Of a DNA stretch of 64,000 nt, positions 9,624 to 19,017 are shown piece by piece. A program made the translations under genes and the position numbers. Under the pieces are notes generated by a model. It had not been told where the DNA came from and did not search any database. It saw nothing but the letters and a program-made list of their open reading frames with translations. Position 1 is the first letter of the stretch. Each line of letters begins with the position of its first letter. Origin of the DNA: Kroppenstedtia guangzhouensis (GTDB taxonomy: Bacteria > Bacillota > Bacilli > Thermoactinomycetales > DSM-45169); contig NZ_BMEX01000003.1 in NCBI RefSeq assembly GCF_014637345.1, positions 312,001 through 376,000 of the forward strand, read 5' to 3'.

Positions 9624-10931
9624 TTAACCCTTGTTGGGAATATAGAGGATCTGACCGTCTTTCAACTGATTGGATTCCAGCTGGTTCATTGTCATGATTT
9701 TGCTGGCAGGTACCTTGTAACGATCGGAGATCGACTCAATGGACTCCTCCTGATGGACGATCACCATCCGCATTTGGGCAAACTGCTCCTTCTCTTCCCC
9801 CAATATCCAGCGGGCCCACTCCAGACCGGTCCCATCCGTTTCCCCGCTGTCTTCCTTACTATCCGCCGCTTCCTCGCCGGTTTTTTCTTCGCTGTGGGAA
9901 TCGGCGGTTTCCTCCTCCGATTCCGGATGGATCATCCTTTCAATCCCGAACTTATCCCGTTCATCACTTAATTCTTGGAAGTCAAATTCCTCTGCATGGG
10001 GTTGCCGTAAAAAGCGATCGGATAAGTTCATCTCCTCCCGATCCCGTATCGGGCATGCAGGCTTGAACACCACAGTCTTCCCGTCTTCTTCCGGCTCGTC
10101 GGACACTTCTTGACCCTCTGACTGCTTCAGATATGCCGATGTTTCTTCGGGAGTCTCGGAACCCATCCCTTGACCCGGATATGCTTCTTCAGTCATCTCC
10201 ACCTCATCGGAAACAGGGGACGGATCCGACCCATCCTCCCTGTCGCCTTCTTCATCTACTGTCCCCTCATCCGGTGAGGTGATCTGTTCTGGAGACTCCT
10301 GCTCATCAGCATCACTTCTGGCGACATGGACAAACTGGTATTCCCCTTGCTGGGCCTCCAAATCTTCACCTCTGTCCATCATCTCTTCACCCTGCACCTG
10401 CTCTTGTTCCGGGGATCCGTCTGTCTCCATTCCACCTGAATCCGGAACAGAGAAGGTGGCCAACCGATCCACGGTTTCCACAGCCGGATCTTCTTCTTTT
10501 TTCGTATCTTCCAGAAGCCCGTCGATGGTCAAAACCGCTTCGATCTGGAGTTCAAAGGGCGACAAAACCTTGTAGTCAAAGGTTTGAACCTCTGAGGAGA
10601 CCTGATCCATATCCACCCGATCCGCCGGCAGAGTGATTTCCACAGGGATCACGTAGGCGATCTCCTCCGTACCGGATGATTCTGATGGCCGCTCCCGGAT
10701 ATCCTCTCGGCCTCCCTCCCCGCCGGGCAACGGGTCCATTCCGTCCCCACCCACATATTCCCCGTTCAGACGGAGATAGCCATGGATCTTCAGGTGGGTG
10801 CCCTGGTCTTCGATCTCAACATCCGGATACAGATCCAGATCCAGCAGACTCCGGATCCCCGGCTGCTGGGGATGCAATCGGACCTTTTCCTGAATGTCAA
10901 ACCGGAGTTGGCTGTGATTGCTCTCCGCCAA
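9624..10931 (-). CDS. spoVID: Spore coat morphogenetic protein SpoVID
   Basis: Needed for encasement of the spore by the coat. The protein has 435 residues: an N-terminal conserved domain (about 1-140, beginning AESNHSQLRFDIQEKVRLHP), a long acidic low-complexity middle (about 150-380, rich in Glu, Asp, Ser) and a C-terminal LysM domain (last 50 residues, VIVHQEESIESISDRYKVPA to ILYIPNKG). This is the SpoVID layout. The start is TTG 10931, six bases after AGAGGGGGG; an extension to 10979 has no ribosome site. It is followed by ysxE as in Bacillus, and preceded by a candidate sigma-E promoter. Confidence 0.9.
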   Translation of the reverse strand: MAESNHSQLRFDIQEKVRLHPQQPGIRSLLDLDLYPDVEIEDQGTHLKIHGYLRLNGEYVGGDGMDPLPGGEGGREDIRERPSESSGTEEIAYVIPVEITLPADRVDMDQVSSEVQTFDYKVLSPFELQIEAVLTIDGLLEDTKKEEDPAVETVDRLATFSVPDSGGMETDGSPEQEQVQGEEMMDRGEDLEAQQGEYQFVHVARSDADEQESPEQITSPDEGTVDEEGDREDGSDPSPVSDEVEMTEEAYPGQGMGSETPEETSAYLKQSEGQEVSDEPEEDGKTVVFKPACPIRDREEMNLSDRFLRQPHAEEFDFQELSDERDKFGIERMIHPESEEETADSHSEEKTGEEAADSKEDSGETDGTGLEWARWILGEEKEQFAQMRMVIVHQEESIESISDRYKVPASKIMTMNQLESNQLKDGQILYIPNKG

Positions 10932-11015
10932 AAAAATCCCCCCTCTGTTGGACGTCACTCTCGATGAAACCGACAGCATCCGAACAGAAGATGCCGCTGG
11001 TTACCGACTTACTGT

Positions 11016-11044
11016 AACTATATGCGGGTCCCGACGGGATATAC
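11016..11044 (-). promoter_or_regulatory. Candidate sigma-E promoter of spoVID
   Basis: On the minus strand CATATAGTT (11016-11024) resembles the sigma-E -10 (CATACAnT), and GTATATC (11038-11044) the -35, 13 bp apart. In B. subtilis spoVID is made under sigma-E. An inverted repeat GAACAGG/CCTGTTC (11066-11083) lies just upstream; its role is unknown. Confidence 0.45.
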
Positions 11045-11096
11045 TTGTGCCCTGTCCGTCCAAGTGAACAGGAAGCCCTGTTCGTGTGGGCGAATG

Positions 11097-11126
11097 AAAA
11101 AAGCTACCGATCGAAATCGGCAGCTT
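11097..11126 (-). terminator. Rho-independent terminator after hemL
   Basis: On the minus strand an AAGCTGCCGAT/ATCGGTAGCTT stem (one G-U pair) with a TTCG loop and a T6 run, 10 bp past the hemL stop. It ends the hem operon. Confidence 0.85.
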
Positions 11127-11135
11127 CGATTTGTT

Positions 11136-12425
11136 TCAGAGTTGTTTCATCACATGACGGCTGGCCTCAAGGGTCCGTTCGATATCTTCTTCCGTGTGGG
11201 CAGTGGAAATGAACATTCCCTCAAACTGAGACGGAGGAAGGGAGATCCCTTGTTCCATCATTCCCTTGAAATACCGGGCAAACATTTCTGTATCCGCCTG
11301 TTTCGCGTGTTCGTAGCTGGTCACCCTCACATCGGTGAAAAAGAGGCAGATCATGGAGCCGATCCGGTTGATATGATGAGGAATCCCTGCCTCTTCGGCG
11401 TTTTGTTTCAACCCTTCCTCCAGGCGAATCGCCCGCTGTTCCAGATATTCGTAAGCACCCGGTTTTCCCATTTCCATCAGGGTGGCGTGTCCGGCGGCCA
11501 TGGCGATGGGGTTTCCGGAAAGAGTTCCCGCCTGATAGACCGGACCCATGGGAGCCACCATCTCCATGATCTCCCGCTTTCCTCCGTAAGCCCCCACCGG
11601 CAGTCCCCCGCCGATCACCTTACCCAAGGTGGTCAGATCCGGCTCAATCCCGAACAGACCTTGAGCACAGTGGTAATCGACACGAAATCCAGTCATCACT
11701 TCATCGAAAATCAGGAGGCTCCCATAATGGTGAGTCAGGCGGCGCAAGCCTTCAAGAAAACCCGGTTCCGGTGGGACCACACCCATATTGCCGGCCACCG
11801 GCTCCACAATCACGGCGGCGATATCGTGTCCAAACTTCTGAAATGCAACCCGGGTACTGTCCAAATCGTTGTACGGCACCGTTAGAGTGTGTTGACCGGT
11901 ATTATCGGGAACCCCCGGGCTGTCAGGCAACCCCAACGTGGCCACCCCCGAGCCGGCTTTAATCAAAAGGCTGTCTGAGTGACCATGATAACACCCTTCA
12001 AACTTGAGAATCTTGTTCCGCTTCGTATAAGCCCGGGCCAATCGCAGGGCACTCATCGTCGCTTCCGTTCCGGAATTGACCATTCGGACCGATTCCACTC
12101 CGGGAACGATCTGTGTCACCAACCGCGCCAATTTCGTCTCCATCTGAGTCGGGATTCCAAAACTGGTTCCTCGGGCGGCGGCCTGTGTTACTGCTTCCAC
12201 CACAACAGGGTGGGCATGTCCCAGAATCAGTGGACCCCAGGAACAGATATAGTCGATGTATTCATTGCCGTCTTCGTCATAAATCCGGGAGCCCTCTCCC
12301 CGTTGGATGAATACCGGGGACATCCCCACATTTTTAAAAGCACGAACAGGACTGTTCACTCCCCCGGGAATCACCTGTTTCGCTTCCTCAAAATAGGCCG
12401 CCGACCGGTCAAAACTTCTCGTCAA
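11136..12425 (-). CDS. hemL: Glutamate-1-semialdehyde 2,1-aminomutase HemL
   Basis: PLP enzyme converting glutamate-1-semialdehyde to 5-aminolevulinate in the C5 haem pathway. 429 residues, the family length. The PLP lysine is K269 in [15 protein letters not shown], and the ring-nitrogen Asp is in [10 protein letters not shown] (about 239-248). N-terminal [12 protein letters not shown] is the HemL signature. It is the last gene of the hem cluster; a hypothetical gene lies 27 bp upstream on the same strand and spoVID follows after a terminator, as in B. subtilis. Confidence 0.96.
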   Translation of the reverse strand: MTRSFDRSAAYFEEAKQVIPGGVNSPVRAFKNVGMSPVFIQRGEGSRIYDEDGNEYIDYICSWGPLILGHAHPVVVEAVTQAAARGTSFGIPTQMETKLARLVTQIVPGVESVRMVNSGTEATMSALRLARAYTKRNKILKFEGCYHGHSDSLLIKAGSGVATLGLPDSPGVPDNTGQHTLTVPYNDLDSTRVAFQKFGHDIAAVIVEPVAGNMGVVPPEPGFLEGLRRLTHHYGSLLIFDEVMTGFRVDYHCAQGLFGIEPDLTTLGKVIGGGLPVGAYGGKREIMEMVAPMGPVYQAGTLSGNPIAMAAGHATLMEMGKPGAYEYLEQRAIRLEEGLKQNAEEAGIPHHINRIGSMICLFFTDVRVTSYEHAKQADTEMFARYFKGMMEQGISLPPSQFEGMFISTAHTEEDIERTLEASRHVMKQL

Positions 12426-12452
12426 CGGTCCATCCCTCCTTTTTCTCAGCCG

Positions 12453-12785
12453 CTACAAAAATTCAAATCCATTCAGGAACCCCGCACCGTCAAAAACAGC
12501 CCGGGCCCGGGGACCCACTGCCACCGAACGGATCCGCACTGCTCCGCTAAGCTTTTTGCCTCCAGGGGTTTCCATCTCCAGAGCCAGGGTTTGATCCCCA
12601 TAGTAATAACAGCTGTCCAGAAATTCCGCTCCTGACGCCTCGATTCCCGTCACGGTCACCGACCAACTCTTCAAATTGAAGGGCCCCGGCATCTCCAGTG
12701 AAAGCCAAGCTTCCTCAAACGGGATGATAACGGAACGATTCTCTGTTTTTGCCCGCAACCACCGTAGGGAATAGGTTTCGGCCAC
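12453..12785 (-). CDS. Hypothetical protein between hemB and hemL
   Basis: 110-residue protein starting at GTG 12785, seven bases after AAGGAGG; a longer frame to 12890 is ignored because of this strong site. The protein is soluble, beta-rich by appearance (alternating hydrophobic/polar residues such as SVTVTGIEASGAEF and VRIRSVAVGPRARAVFDGAG) and has a CYYYGDQ segment. I recognise no family. It is 27 bp from hemL and probably cotranscribed with it, so a role tied to haem or to the forespore block is possible but unproven. Confidence 0.65.
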   Translation of the reverse strand: MAETYSLRWLRAKTENRSVIIPFEEAWLSLEMPGPFNLKSWSVTVTGIEASGAEFLDSCYYYGDQTLALEMETPGGKKLSGAVRIRSVAVGPRARAVFDGAGFLNGFEFL

Positions 12786-12941
12786 TCCTCCGCCTCCTTG
12801 ACATCCGCTGTGTCCAGTACACTCGTTCGATAAATGGTCCTGTTTTCCTGTCAGAAGGGTTGTGAAAAAGCCGTCATACCCACAGGGCACAAGTCATGCC
12901 TAGGTCGCTTCACTCCCCGGTCACGCTATGCAGGGAGGGTT

Positions 12942-12999
12942 GGGTTTCACATGGAGTGATTTTGACAGTTAAGAACAACGAAAAGGTCATGTGAAATCC
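12942..12999. repeat. 12-bp inverted repeat between hemB and the hemL unit
   Basis: Arms GGGTTTCACATG (12942-12953) and CATGTGAAATCC (12988-12999), complementary at 11 of 12 positions, with 34 bases between them. A TTGACA lies in the loop (12963-12968, plus strand) but has no -10 partner. No T tract follows on either strand, so this is not a standard terminator. It could be a bipartite operator or an mRNA structure splitting hemB from hemL. Confidence 0.5.
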
Positions 13000-13051
13000 A
13001 ATTCCGACCGCCTTCAAACGCAGTAAATCCACAATACTTCTAGGAGACCCA

Positions 13052-14029
13052 TCAGGCTCGGTTTGTCAGCCAGTGTACCGCATCTTTGGCGTGATAAGTC
13101 AGGATCAGATCCGCCCCGGCCCGCTTCAACCCTGTCAATGTCTCCAAAACCACTTTCCGCTCATCGATCCATCCTTTTTCGGCGGCAGCCTTCACCATGG
13201 AGTATTCCCCACTGACATTGTAGGCGGCCACGGGCAGGTGAAAATTCTCCTTCAACTGGTGGATAATATCCATATAGGCCAGCCCCGGCTTCACCATCAG
13301 CAGATCGGCACCCTCCGCCACATCGGAGGCGGCTTCCCGAAGAGCTTCTCTGGCATTGGCCGGATCCATCTGGTAAGTACGGCGATCCCCAAATTGAGGG
13401 GTGGAGTGGGCCGCGTCACGGAAGGGACCGTAAAATGCGGAGGCATACTTGACCGCGTAAGACATGATTGGGATGTGAGGGAATCCCGCCTCATCCAAAG
13501 CCTCCCGGATCACAGTCACAAATCCGTCCATCATGTTAGAAGGAGCGATCAGATCCGCCCCGGCCCGGGCTTGTGAGACAGCCGTTCGGGCCAATACACG
13601 CAAGGATTCGTCATTGACGATCTCCCCGTTCTCCACCACACCGCAATGACCATGATCCGTGTATTGACAGAGACAGGTATCCGCCATTACATACAGATCG
13701 GGATGCCGCTCTTTTACCTGACGGATGGCCCGTTGCACAATCCCTTCATCAGCATGGGCTGAACTGCCACAGGCATCCTTATCCTCCGGCACTCCAAACA
13801 GGATGATCGATGGAATGCCAAGTTCCACCACTTCATCCACTTCTTCGTTCAAACGGTCGAGGGAAAAATGGAACACCCCTGGCATGGAAGGAACTTCTTC
13901 TTTGATACCGCTCCCCTCCACGACAAAGAGGGGATAAATGAAGTCATCCGGGGAAACTTGGTGTTCCCGGACCATCCGGCGGATGTTCTCCCCACTTCTC
14001 AGCCGGCGGTGACGGGAAAAGGATTTCAT
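13052..14029 (-). CDS. hemB: Delta-aminolevulinic acid dehydratase HemB (porphobilinogen synthase)
   Basis: Condenses two 5-aminolevulinate molecules to porphobilinogen. 325 residues. The zinc-site signature is complete: [14 protein letters not shown] (about 121-134) with its cysteines, marking a zinc-dependent enzyme. The Schiff-base lysines appear in [14 protein letters not shown] and [11 protein letters not shown]. The ATG overlaps the stop of the preceding hemD by four bases (ATGA), indicating translational coupling. Confidence 0.97.
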   Translation of the reverse strand: MKSFSRHRRLRSGENIRRMVREHQVSPDDFIYPLFVVEGSGIKEEVPSMPGVFHFSLDRLNEEVDEVVELGIPSIILFGVPEDKDACGSSAHADEGIVQRAIRQVKERHPDLYVMADTCLCQYTDHGHCGVVENGEIVNDESLRVLARTAVSQARAGADLIAPSNMMDGFVTVIREALDEAGFPHIPIMSYAVKYASAFYGPFRDAAHSTPQFGDRRTYQMDPANAREALREAASDVAEGADLLMVKPGLAYMDIIHQLKENFHLPVAAYNVSGEYSMVKAAAEKGWIDERKVVLETLTGLKRAGADLILTYHAKDAVHWLTNRA

Positions 14030-15534
14030 TTCGATTCCTCCTCAACTGCTGATGATGTCAAGTGAATTATGGCGTCAATCAGGCCATCGACAGTATAGGT
14101 CTCGGCAATCGCATCCACCTTCACGCCATATTGTTCCGCAGTCTGTGCAGTGATCGGCCCGATGCAGACCACCCGGACTCCGTCCAGCAACGATTTCCAT
14201 CCAGACTCCACTGTACTGAGTGCCTTCGCAAAATTGCGCACCGTGGATGAGCTGGTAAATGTCAAAAAGTGAAGATCTTCCCGTTTTAGCATCCCGGCCA
14301 CCTCCCCGATTCCCTGAGAACCGGGGACTGTATCATAGACATCCACATCAGTCACCTGACAGCCACAGGCAGTCAGCTCTGTGGCCAACAGTTTTCGGGC
14401 AATGTTGGCACGGGGAAGCAGCACGGTTTCCCCCGGACGCACATGGGGCTTCAGCGCCTCGATCAGATTTTCGGCCTTGTATGCTTCGGGAAGGATGTCC
14501 ACCCAAAGCCCCTTCCCTTCCAAAGCTTGTGCCGTCTGGGGGCCGACAGCAGCCAGTCGGGCCCGATGCATTTGACGGATATCGATGTTCAGACGCTTCA
14601 GATGGCGGAAAAAAAAATCCACTCCATTCACACTGGTAAAGATGACCCAATCATAAGTCTCCAGATGGCGCAAGGCTTGATCCAATCGCTCCTGTTGTCG
14701 GGGAGGACGGATCTCGACGGTAGGAAATTCCACAACCTCCCCACCGATCCGTCTGATCTTTTCCGCCATGGACTGATTTTGCCCCTTGGCCCGGGTGACC
14801 AGGATACGCCGTCCGAACAAGGGTTTTCTCTCAAACCAAGCGAGATGCTCTCTGGACTCAACCGCTTCTCCCAGAATGAACAGGGTGGCGGAATGCCGTT
14901 CATACCCTTTAGTCACTCCATCGAGGCAACCTGTCCACACTCTTTGTTCCGTCCCACTTCCCTTTTCAATCAGGGCAACAGGAGTATCCTTGGATAAACC
15001 GGAGCAGAGGAGCTTCCCGGCCACCTGTTGAACCCCATGTCCCTCCAGAAAGATGATCCGGGTACCGGAAAAACCGGCAACACCTTCCCATCCATGGGAG
15101 TCCGCCTCCGCAAACCGGCATGCTATCCAATTGCCGCGGGCACCAAAGGCGGGGGCAATTCCCGCATAGGCAAGTCCCGCCGTCTCCATCGGTATCCCGG
15201 GAACCGGCTCTGTCCGAATTCCCATGGCGGCGAGCTCCAATGCTTCAGAAACGGTCCCCCGATCCAGATAGGGATCCCCACTCACCAGGCGGACCACTTG
15301 CTTTCCGCTCCGACAGGCCCGGAGGATCTCCGGGCCGGCAGTCCCCGTCTCCGCCGGTTCCCGCCGCGACCCTTCCGGAAGAAATTGAAAAAACGCCGGA
15401 GACACTCTGGGATCGTAAAACAGAATGTCAGTCTGCCCCAGTATCTCCCGACCTTTCAGGGTCAACAAGTCGGGATTGCCGGGACCGGCCCCGACCAACG
15501 GGACGACAACATTCGGAAGCTGTGCCCCCTTCAT
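14026..15534 (-). CDS. hemD: CobA-like methyltransferase/uroporphyrinogen-III synthase fusion
   Basis: 502 residues in two parts. Residues 10-235 resemble the SAM uroporphyrinogen-III C-methyltransferase (CobA/SUMT) fold, with [18 protein letters not shown] and [15 protein letters not shown]. Residues about 243-495 are HemD, which closes hydroxymethylbilane to uroporphyrinogen III ([37 protein letters not shown]). The start is ATG 15534, overlapping the hemC stop by ATGA; a GC-rich in-frame extension to 15741 lies inside hemC and is rejected. The usual GGDPFVFGRG methyltransferase motif is altered to [13 protein letters not shown], so methylation activity is doubtful; the HemD part looks intact. 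Confidence 0.88.
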   Translation of the reverse strand: MKGAQLPNVVVPLVGAGPGNPDLLTLKGREILGQTDILFYDPRVSPAFFQFLPEGSRREPAETGTAGPEILRACRSGKQVVRLVSGDPYLDRGTVSEALELAAMGIRTEPVPGIPMETAGLAYAGIAPAFGARGNWIACRFAEADSHGWEGVAGFSGTRIIFLEGHGVQQVAGKLLCSGLSKDTPVALIEKGSGTEQRVWTGCLDGVTKGYERHSATLFILGEAVESREHLAWFERKPLFGRRILVTRAKGQNQSMAEKIRRIGGEVVEFPTVEIRPPRQQERLDQALRHLETYDWVIFTSVNGVDFFFRHLKRLNIDIRQMHRARLAAVGPQTAQALEGKGLWVDILPEAYKAENLIEALKPHVRPGETVLLPRANIARKLLATELTACGCQVTDVDVYDTVPGSQGIGEVAGMLKREDLHFLTFTSSSTVRNFAKALSTVESGWKSLLDGVRVVCIGPITAQTAEQYGVKVDAIAETYTVDGLIDAIIHLTSSAVEEESK

Positions 15535-16460
15535 TCTTCCATCCCTTTCTTCACTTCCTCCAGCAGAGAGCGTGCTCCTTTCTCCATCAACTCCCGGGCC
15601 AGACGGCGCCCCAGCTCCACTGGTTCCATCCCCTCCGCTTCTTCCCGAAGTACCGGAGTGCCCGAGGGGTGAGCCACCAATCCCCGGAGACGGATGTGCT
15701 CCTCGTCCACCGTGGCCCGGCCTGCGATCGGCAAGTGGCAACCTCCCTCAAAGGCTTGAAGGAACGTACGTTCCGCAATGATGGCCCGTTCTGTCACCGG
15801 ATCATTCACTTCCTCCAGCAACTCAAGCATCTCTTGATCATCCTTTCGGCACTGAACCGCGAGGGCCCCCTGACCCACCGCAGGCAACATCACCTCTTCA
15901 GGCAAAATCCCGGTCACCCTGTCTGTCCAGCCCATCCGGGAAATCCCTGCCTGAGCCAGGATAATGGCATCAAATTGACCATTCATCAATTTTTGATACC
16001 GGGTGTTCAGGTTACCCCGAACCGGCTCCACCCGCAGATCAGGACGATATGCCAGGATCTGGGCCTGGCGTCGAAGACTGCTGGTTCCGACAACAGCATT
16101 TTCCGGTAAATCCTCCAGTCCTTCACCTCTTCGGGACAACAGGCAATCCCGCGGGTCTTCCCGTCGGGTGACCGCACCGAAGGTTAAACCCTCCGGCATC
16201 TCGGCGGGCATATCCTTCATGCTGTGGACGGCAAAATCGATACGACCGTCCAACAATGCCCGTTCAATCTCTTTGACAAACAACCCTTTTCCACCCACTT
16301 TGGACAGGGTGACATTCAGAATCCGGTCCCCACGGGTCACCATCTTCTCCAACCTCATCTGCCAATCCTGCGGCAGCTGGTCCCGCACTTGATCCATCAC
16401 CCATTGGGTCTGGGTGACCGCCAACTGGCTGCGTCGCGTTCCGACGACGATGGTTCGCAC
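15531..16460 (-). CDS. hemC: Hydroxymethylbilane synthase (porphobilinogen deaminase) HemC
   Basis: Polymerises four porphobilinogens into hydroxymethylbilane. 309 residues from GTG 16460, eight bases after AAGGAGG; a longer frame to 16556 is less likely. The N-terminal signature VRTIVVGTRRSQLAVTQT is present, and the cysteine that binds the dipyrromethane cofactor lies in AFEGGCHLPIAG. It overlaps hemD by four bases and follows hemX in the hemAXCDB order. Confidence 0.96.
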   Translation of the reverse strand: MRTIVVGTRRSQLAVTQTQWVMDQVRDQLPQDWQMRLEKMVTRGDRILNVTLSKVGGKGLFVKEIERALLDGRIDFAVHSMKDMPAEMPEGLTFGAVTRREDPRDCLLSRRGEGLEDLPENAVVGTSSLRRQAQILAYRPDLRVEPVRGNLNTRYQKLMNGQFDAIILAQAGISRMGWTDRVTGILPEEVMLPAVGQGALAVQCRKDDQEMLELLEEVNDPVTERAIIAERTFLQAFEGGCHLPIAGRATVDEEHIRLRGLVAHPSGTPVLREEAEGMEPVELGRRLARELMEKGARSLLEEVKKGMEE

Positions 16461-16600
16461 GATCCTCTCCTCCTTATGAAAGACGGTCCGGCAGCTTTTC
16501 CCCCGCCTCAAGGATGTTGCTTGAAATGGTTGTGATTTTGGATCCGCGGAGCCCACCGCTTACAGACACATGACAGGGGCGGGCGGGATGGAATCGATCA

Positions 16601-17413
16601 TTACAACCACTGATGAAAGGAAAAGCCCGCATTGGAAATCAAGTAATTGATCACCAGGGTGATAAAAGAGACGATATTCCACCAAGCGAGACGTTGTCCG
16701 TTCCATCCACGGACTGCCCGCTGGTACAGATAAATCGAATAGGCAAGAATCACGAGGATCGAGCCGAAAATCTTGGGATCGTACCAAAAACCGCTCCCTA
16801 TCTGTTTATTGGCCCAAATCCCTCCCAATACCAGTGCCAAAATCAGCAGGGGAACCCCGATCATGACCATCCGGTTTGAAAAATGTTGCAAACTCCCCAG
16901 GCTTGGCAAACGCCGAAGTGTCTGGTTCCAACGCTTTCGCTTCAGAAGCTTGCATCCGATCAGGTACAGCACCGCCGTCACCGCCGACAGCGAAAACAAT
17001 GCGTAGGCCAGAAAAGCCAAAGTCACATGGATGAACACCAGTTCGGATAACAACGATTTGGATAAGGGCGCAGACTCGGGGGCGATATACAGATGGGCTG
17101 CCAAAAATCCAAACCCCGGCAGGTTGGTGGAAAAGATCAGAAAATCGTTTTGGTACACCCGATCCATCACCAAGGAGAGCATCACCAGGATCCAGGAATA
17201 AAACAGGAGGGAATCTGTTCCCGAGAGTACCGGAAATCGGTTGCTTACGGTCCATGTCAAAAAAACCGTTTGAAAAAACCAAACGGTCATTAATAAGAGA
17301 AGCGCCAACCGACGCGAGCGTCGGCTGGGCTGGAGAATGTGGGAAAACGCAAACAGCAGGCTCAAAACATAGACATAGATGATAAAATCGTAAAACCAAC
17401 CTTCGGCAAACAC
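16601..17413 (-). CDS. hemX: HemX, cytochrome c assembly-type membrane protein
   Basis: Integral membrane protein of the CcsA/HemX family with about eight hydrophobic segments and the GxWA-type motif LGGIWANKQIGSGFWYDPK typical of these proteins. In B. subtilis HemX lowers the level of glutamyl-tRNA reductase HemA. I choose GTG 17413, six bases after AAGGGGGAG; GTG 17431 is an alternative with a poorly placed ribosome site. It lies directly between hemA and hemC, as in Bacillus. 270 residues. Confidence 0.88.
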   Translation of the reverse strand: MFAEGWFYDFIIYVYVLSLLFAFSHILQPSRRSRRLALLLLMTVWFFQTVFLTWTVSNRFPVLSGTDSLLFYSWILVMLSLVMDRVYQNDFLIFSTNLPGFGFLAAHLYIAPESAPLSKSLLSELVFIHVTLAFLAYALFSLSAVTAVLYLIGCKLLKRKRWNQTLRRLPSLGSLQHFSNRMVMIGVPLLILALVLGGIWANKQIGSGFWYDPKIFGSILVILAYSIYLYQRAVRGWNGQRLAWWNIVSFITLVINYLISNAGFSFHQWL

Positions 17414-17452
17414 ACCGGTCTCCCCCTTCACCCGGGAACGGACAGACCCCCC

Positions 17453-18796
17453 TCAACAGATCCAAGGGGACGGTTTCAGGCTGACATCGCCTGTGGCTTC
17501 CCGCCGTGTTGTCTCCGTCTCCTTCGCTTTCAGTTGCTCTTCCAATGCAAAGATATGGGCAAACAGCTCAAATGCTTCGTCCCGTTTCTTGGTCACGGCA
17601 AGCTCTTTGATGCGTGCCAAAGGGTCGCGGAGCATCTGGTTGACAATACTCTTGGTGTGCTTGCGCAAAACCCGCTTCTCCCGTTCGGTCAGATCAGGCA
17701 ACTTCCGCTCGATACTGTCCATCGTCTCCGCCTGAATCTCCATCGCTTTCTCACGGAGAGCCGCGATCAAAGGAACCACTCCGAGAGTATGAACCCATTC
17801 GCGAAAGTCCTTCACCTCTTCCCGAATCAGCTCTTCCGCCTTCTCTGCTTCCCGTTGTCGCAACCCCAGATTGGATTCCACAATGTCTTTCAAGTCATCG
17901 ATATCGTAGAGAAAAACATTGTCCAATCCATGAATGGCTGGATCGATGTCTCGGGGAACGGCGATATCGATCAGAAACAAGGGGGAGAGACGCTTGTTCA
18001 CGGCACTTTCAACCGTATTTTTTGCGATCACCGCCTTCGGGGCCCCCGTGGAGCTGACCACGATGTCCGCCTCCTGGATCGATTCCACCAATCGGTGAAA
18101 AGGTCGCGCCTCCCCGTGGAAACGGTCAGCCACTTCCTTTGCTTTTGCAAAGGTGCGGTTCAGCACAATCACCCGATCCGCTCCCGATTCAACCAAGTGT
18201 TTCGCCGTCAATTCCCCGGTTTCACCAGCACCGAGAAGAAGGACGGTTTTCCCGGTGAAGGTGCTGAACATCTTTTTCCCCAGTTCCACCGCCGCATAAC
18301 TGACAGATACCGCGTTTTGACCGATCTCTGTGGTCGATTGAATCCGTTTACCCAACGTGAGGGCCTGCTTAAACAACTGGTTAAAGATGGTTCCCGTCAC
18401 CTTTTCCGCCTGTGCGGTCACAAAGGCATCCTTCACCTGGCCCAAAATCTGGGTTTCACCCAGCACCATGGAATCCAGACCGGATACCACCCGGAAGAGG
18501 TGATGAACCGCATGGTCATCTTCTTTTACATACAGATTGTTAACAAATTCCTCTTTTGGAATGCCGAATTCACTCTCCAGAAACACCTTGGAGAAATGTC
18601 GGCCGGTGTGAGGCTGATCGCTGACCACATACAGCTCCATCCGGTTGCAGGTGCTGAGGATCACACACTCCAGTATGCTTTTCGTGTTGCGGAGCCGTTG
18701 GAGGGAACGGCCCAAACCTTCGACGGAGAAAGTCATCCGTTCCCGGAGTTCCACCGGCGCCGTCTCATGATTGAATCCTGTTACGATGATGTGCAT
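17453..18796 (-). CDS. hemA: Glutamyl-tRNA reductase HemA
   Basis: First committed enzyme of C5 haem synthesis: NADPH-dependent reduction of glutamyl-tRNA to glutamate-1-semialdehyde. 447 residues from ATG 18796, which follows GGGGTGAG; GTG 18805 is an alternative. The catalytic cysteine is in ILSTCNRMELY (about 50), and the NADPH loop is VLLLGAGETGELTAKHL (about 185-201). The C-terminal dimerisation helices are present. It heads the hem operon; a TGn-TATAAT promoter lies about 120 bp upstream, with an inverted repeat in the untranslated leader. Confidence 0.96.
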   Translation of the reverse strand: MHIIVTGFNHETAPVELRERMTFSVEGLGRSLQRLRNTKSILECVILSTCNRMELYVVSDQPHTGRHFSKVFLESEFGIPKEEFVNNLYVKEDDHAVHHLFRVVSGLDSMVLGETQILGQVKDAFVTAQAEKVTGTIFNQLFKQALTLGKRIQSTTEIGQNAVSVSYAAVELGKKMFSTFTGKTVLLLGAGETGELTAKHLVESGADRVIVLNRTFAKAKEVADRFHGEARPFHRLVESIQEADIVVSSTGAPKAVIAKNTVESAVNKRLSPLFLIDIAVPRDIDPAIHGLDNVFLYDIDDLKDIVESNLGLRQREAEKAEELIREEVKDFREWVHTLGVVPLIAALREKAMEIQAETMDSIERKLPDLTEREKRVLRKHTKSIVNQMLRDPLARIKELAVTKKRDEAFELFAHIFALEEQLKAKETETTRREATGDVSLKPSPWIC

Positions 18797-18867
18797 CAGA
18801 CTCACCCCGATCTACCCGGCTTTCGGATTGCCGGTCATCCACATCCGACAGGCCGGTGCTGCCGGTG

Positions 18868-18890
18868 CGTGTAACCGCGGTGATTACACG
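18868..18890. repeat. Inverted repeat in the hemA leader
   Basis: Perfect 7-bp arms CGTGTAA (18868-18874) and TTACACG (18884-18890) around a GC-rich 9-base centre. It lies between the hemA promoter and start codon. It does not match a riboswitch or the Fur or PerR boxes as I know them; it could be a repressor operator or an mRNA hairpin. Confidence 0.55.
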
Positions 18891-18916
18891 CCGTGGATCA
18901 TGTGTATTCATACCCC

Positions 18917-18945
18917 ATTATAGCACAGGCTATTCTCCCATGAAA
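18917..18945 (-). promoter_or_regulatory. Extended -10 promoter of the hem operon
   Basis: Minus strand TGC-TATAAT (-10 at 18917-18922) with a weak -35 TTTCAT (18940-18945), spacer 17. The extended -10 compensates for the poor -35. The start would leave a leader of roughly 115 bases before hemA. Confidence 0.7.
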
Positions 18946-19017
18946 AAAGGAGGTTGTGAACAGATTTTGAAGCTGGGCATAGGATACAGCAGCCCATTTT
19001 TTACGGAGGGAACCGGC

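Noticed and set aside
15535-15741. Gly/Ser-rich N-terminal extension of the CobA-HemD protein
   Set aside because: It lies in another frame of hemC; the ATGA overlap at 15531-15534 is a natural coupled start.
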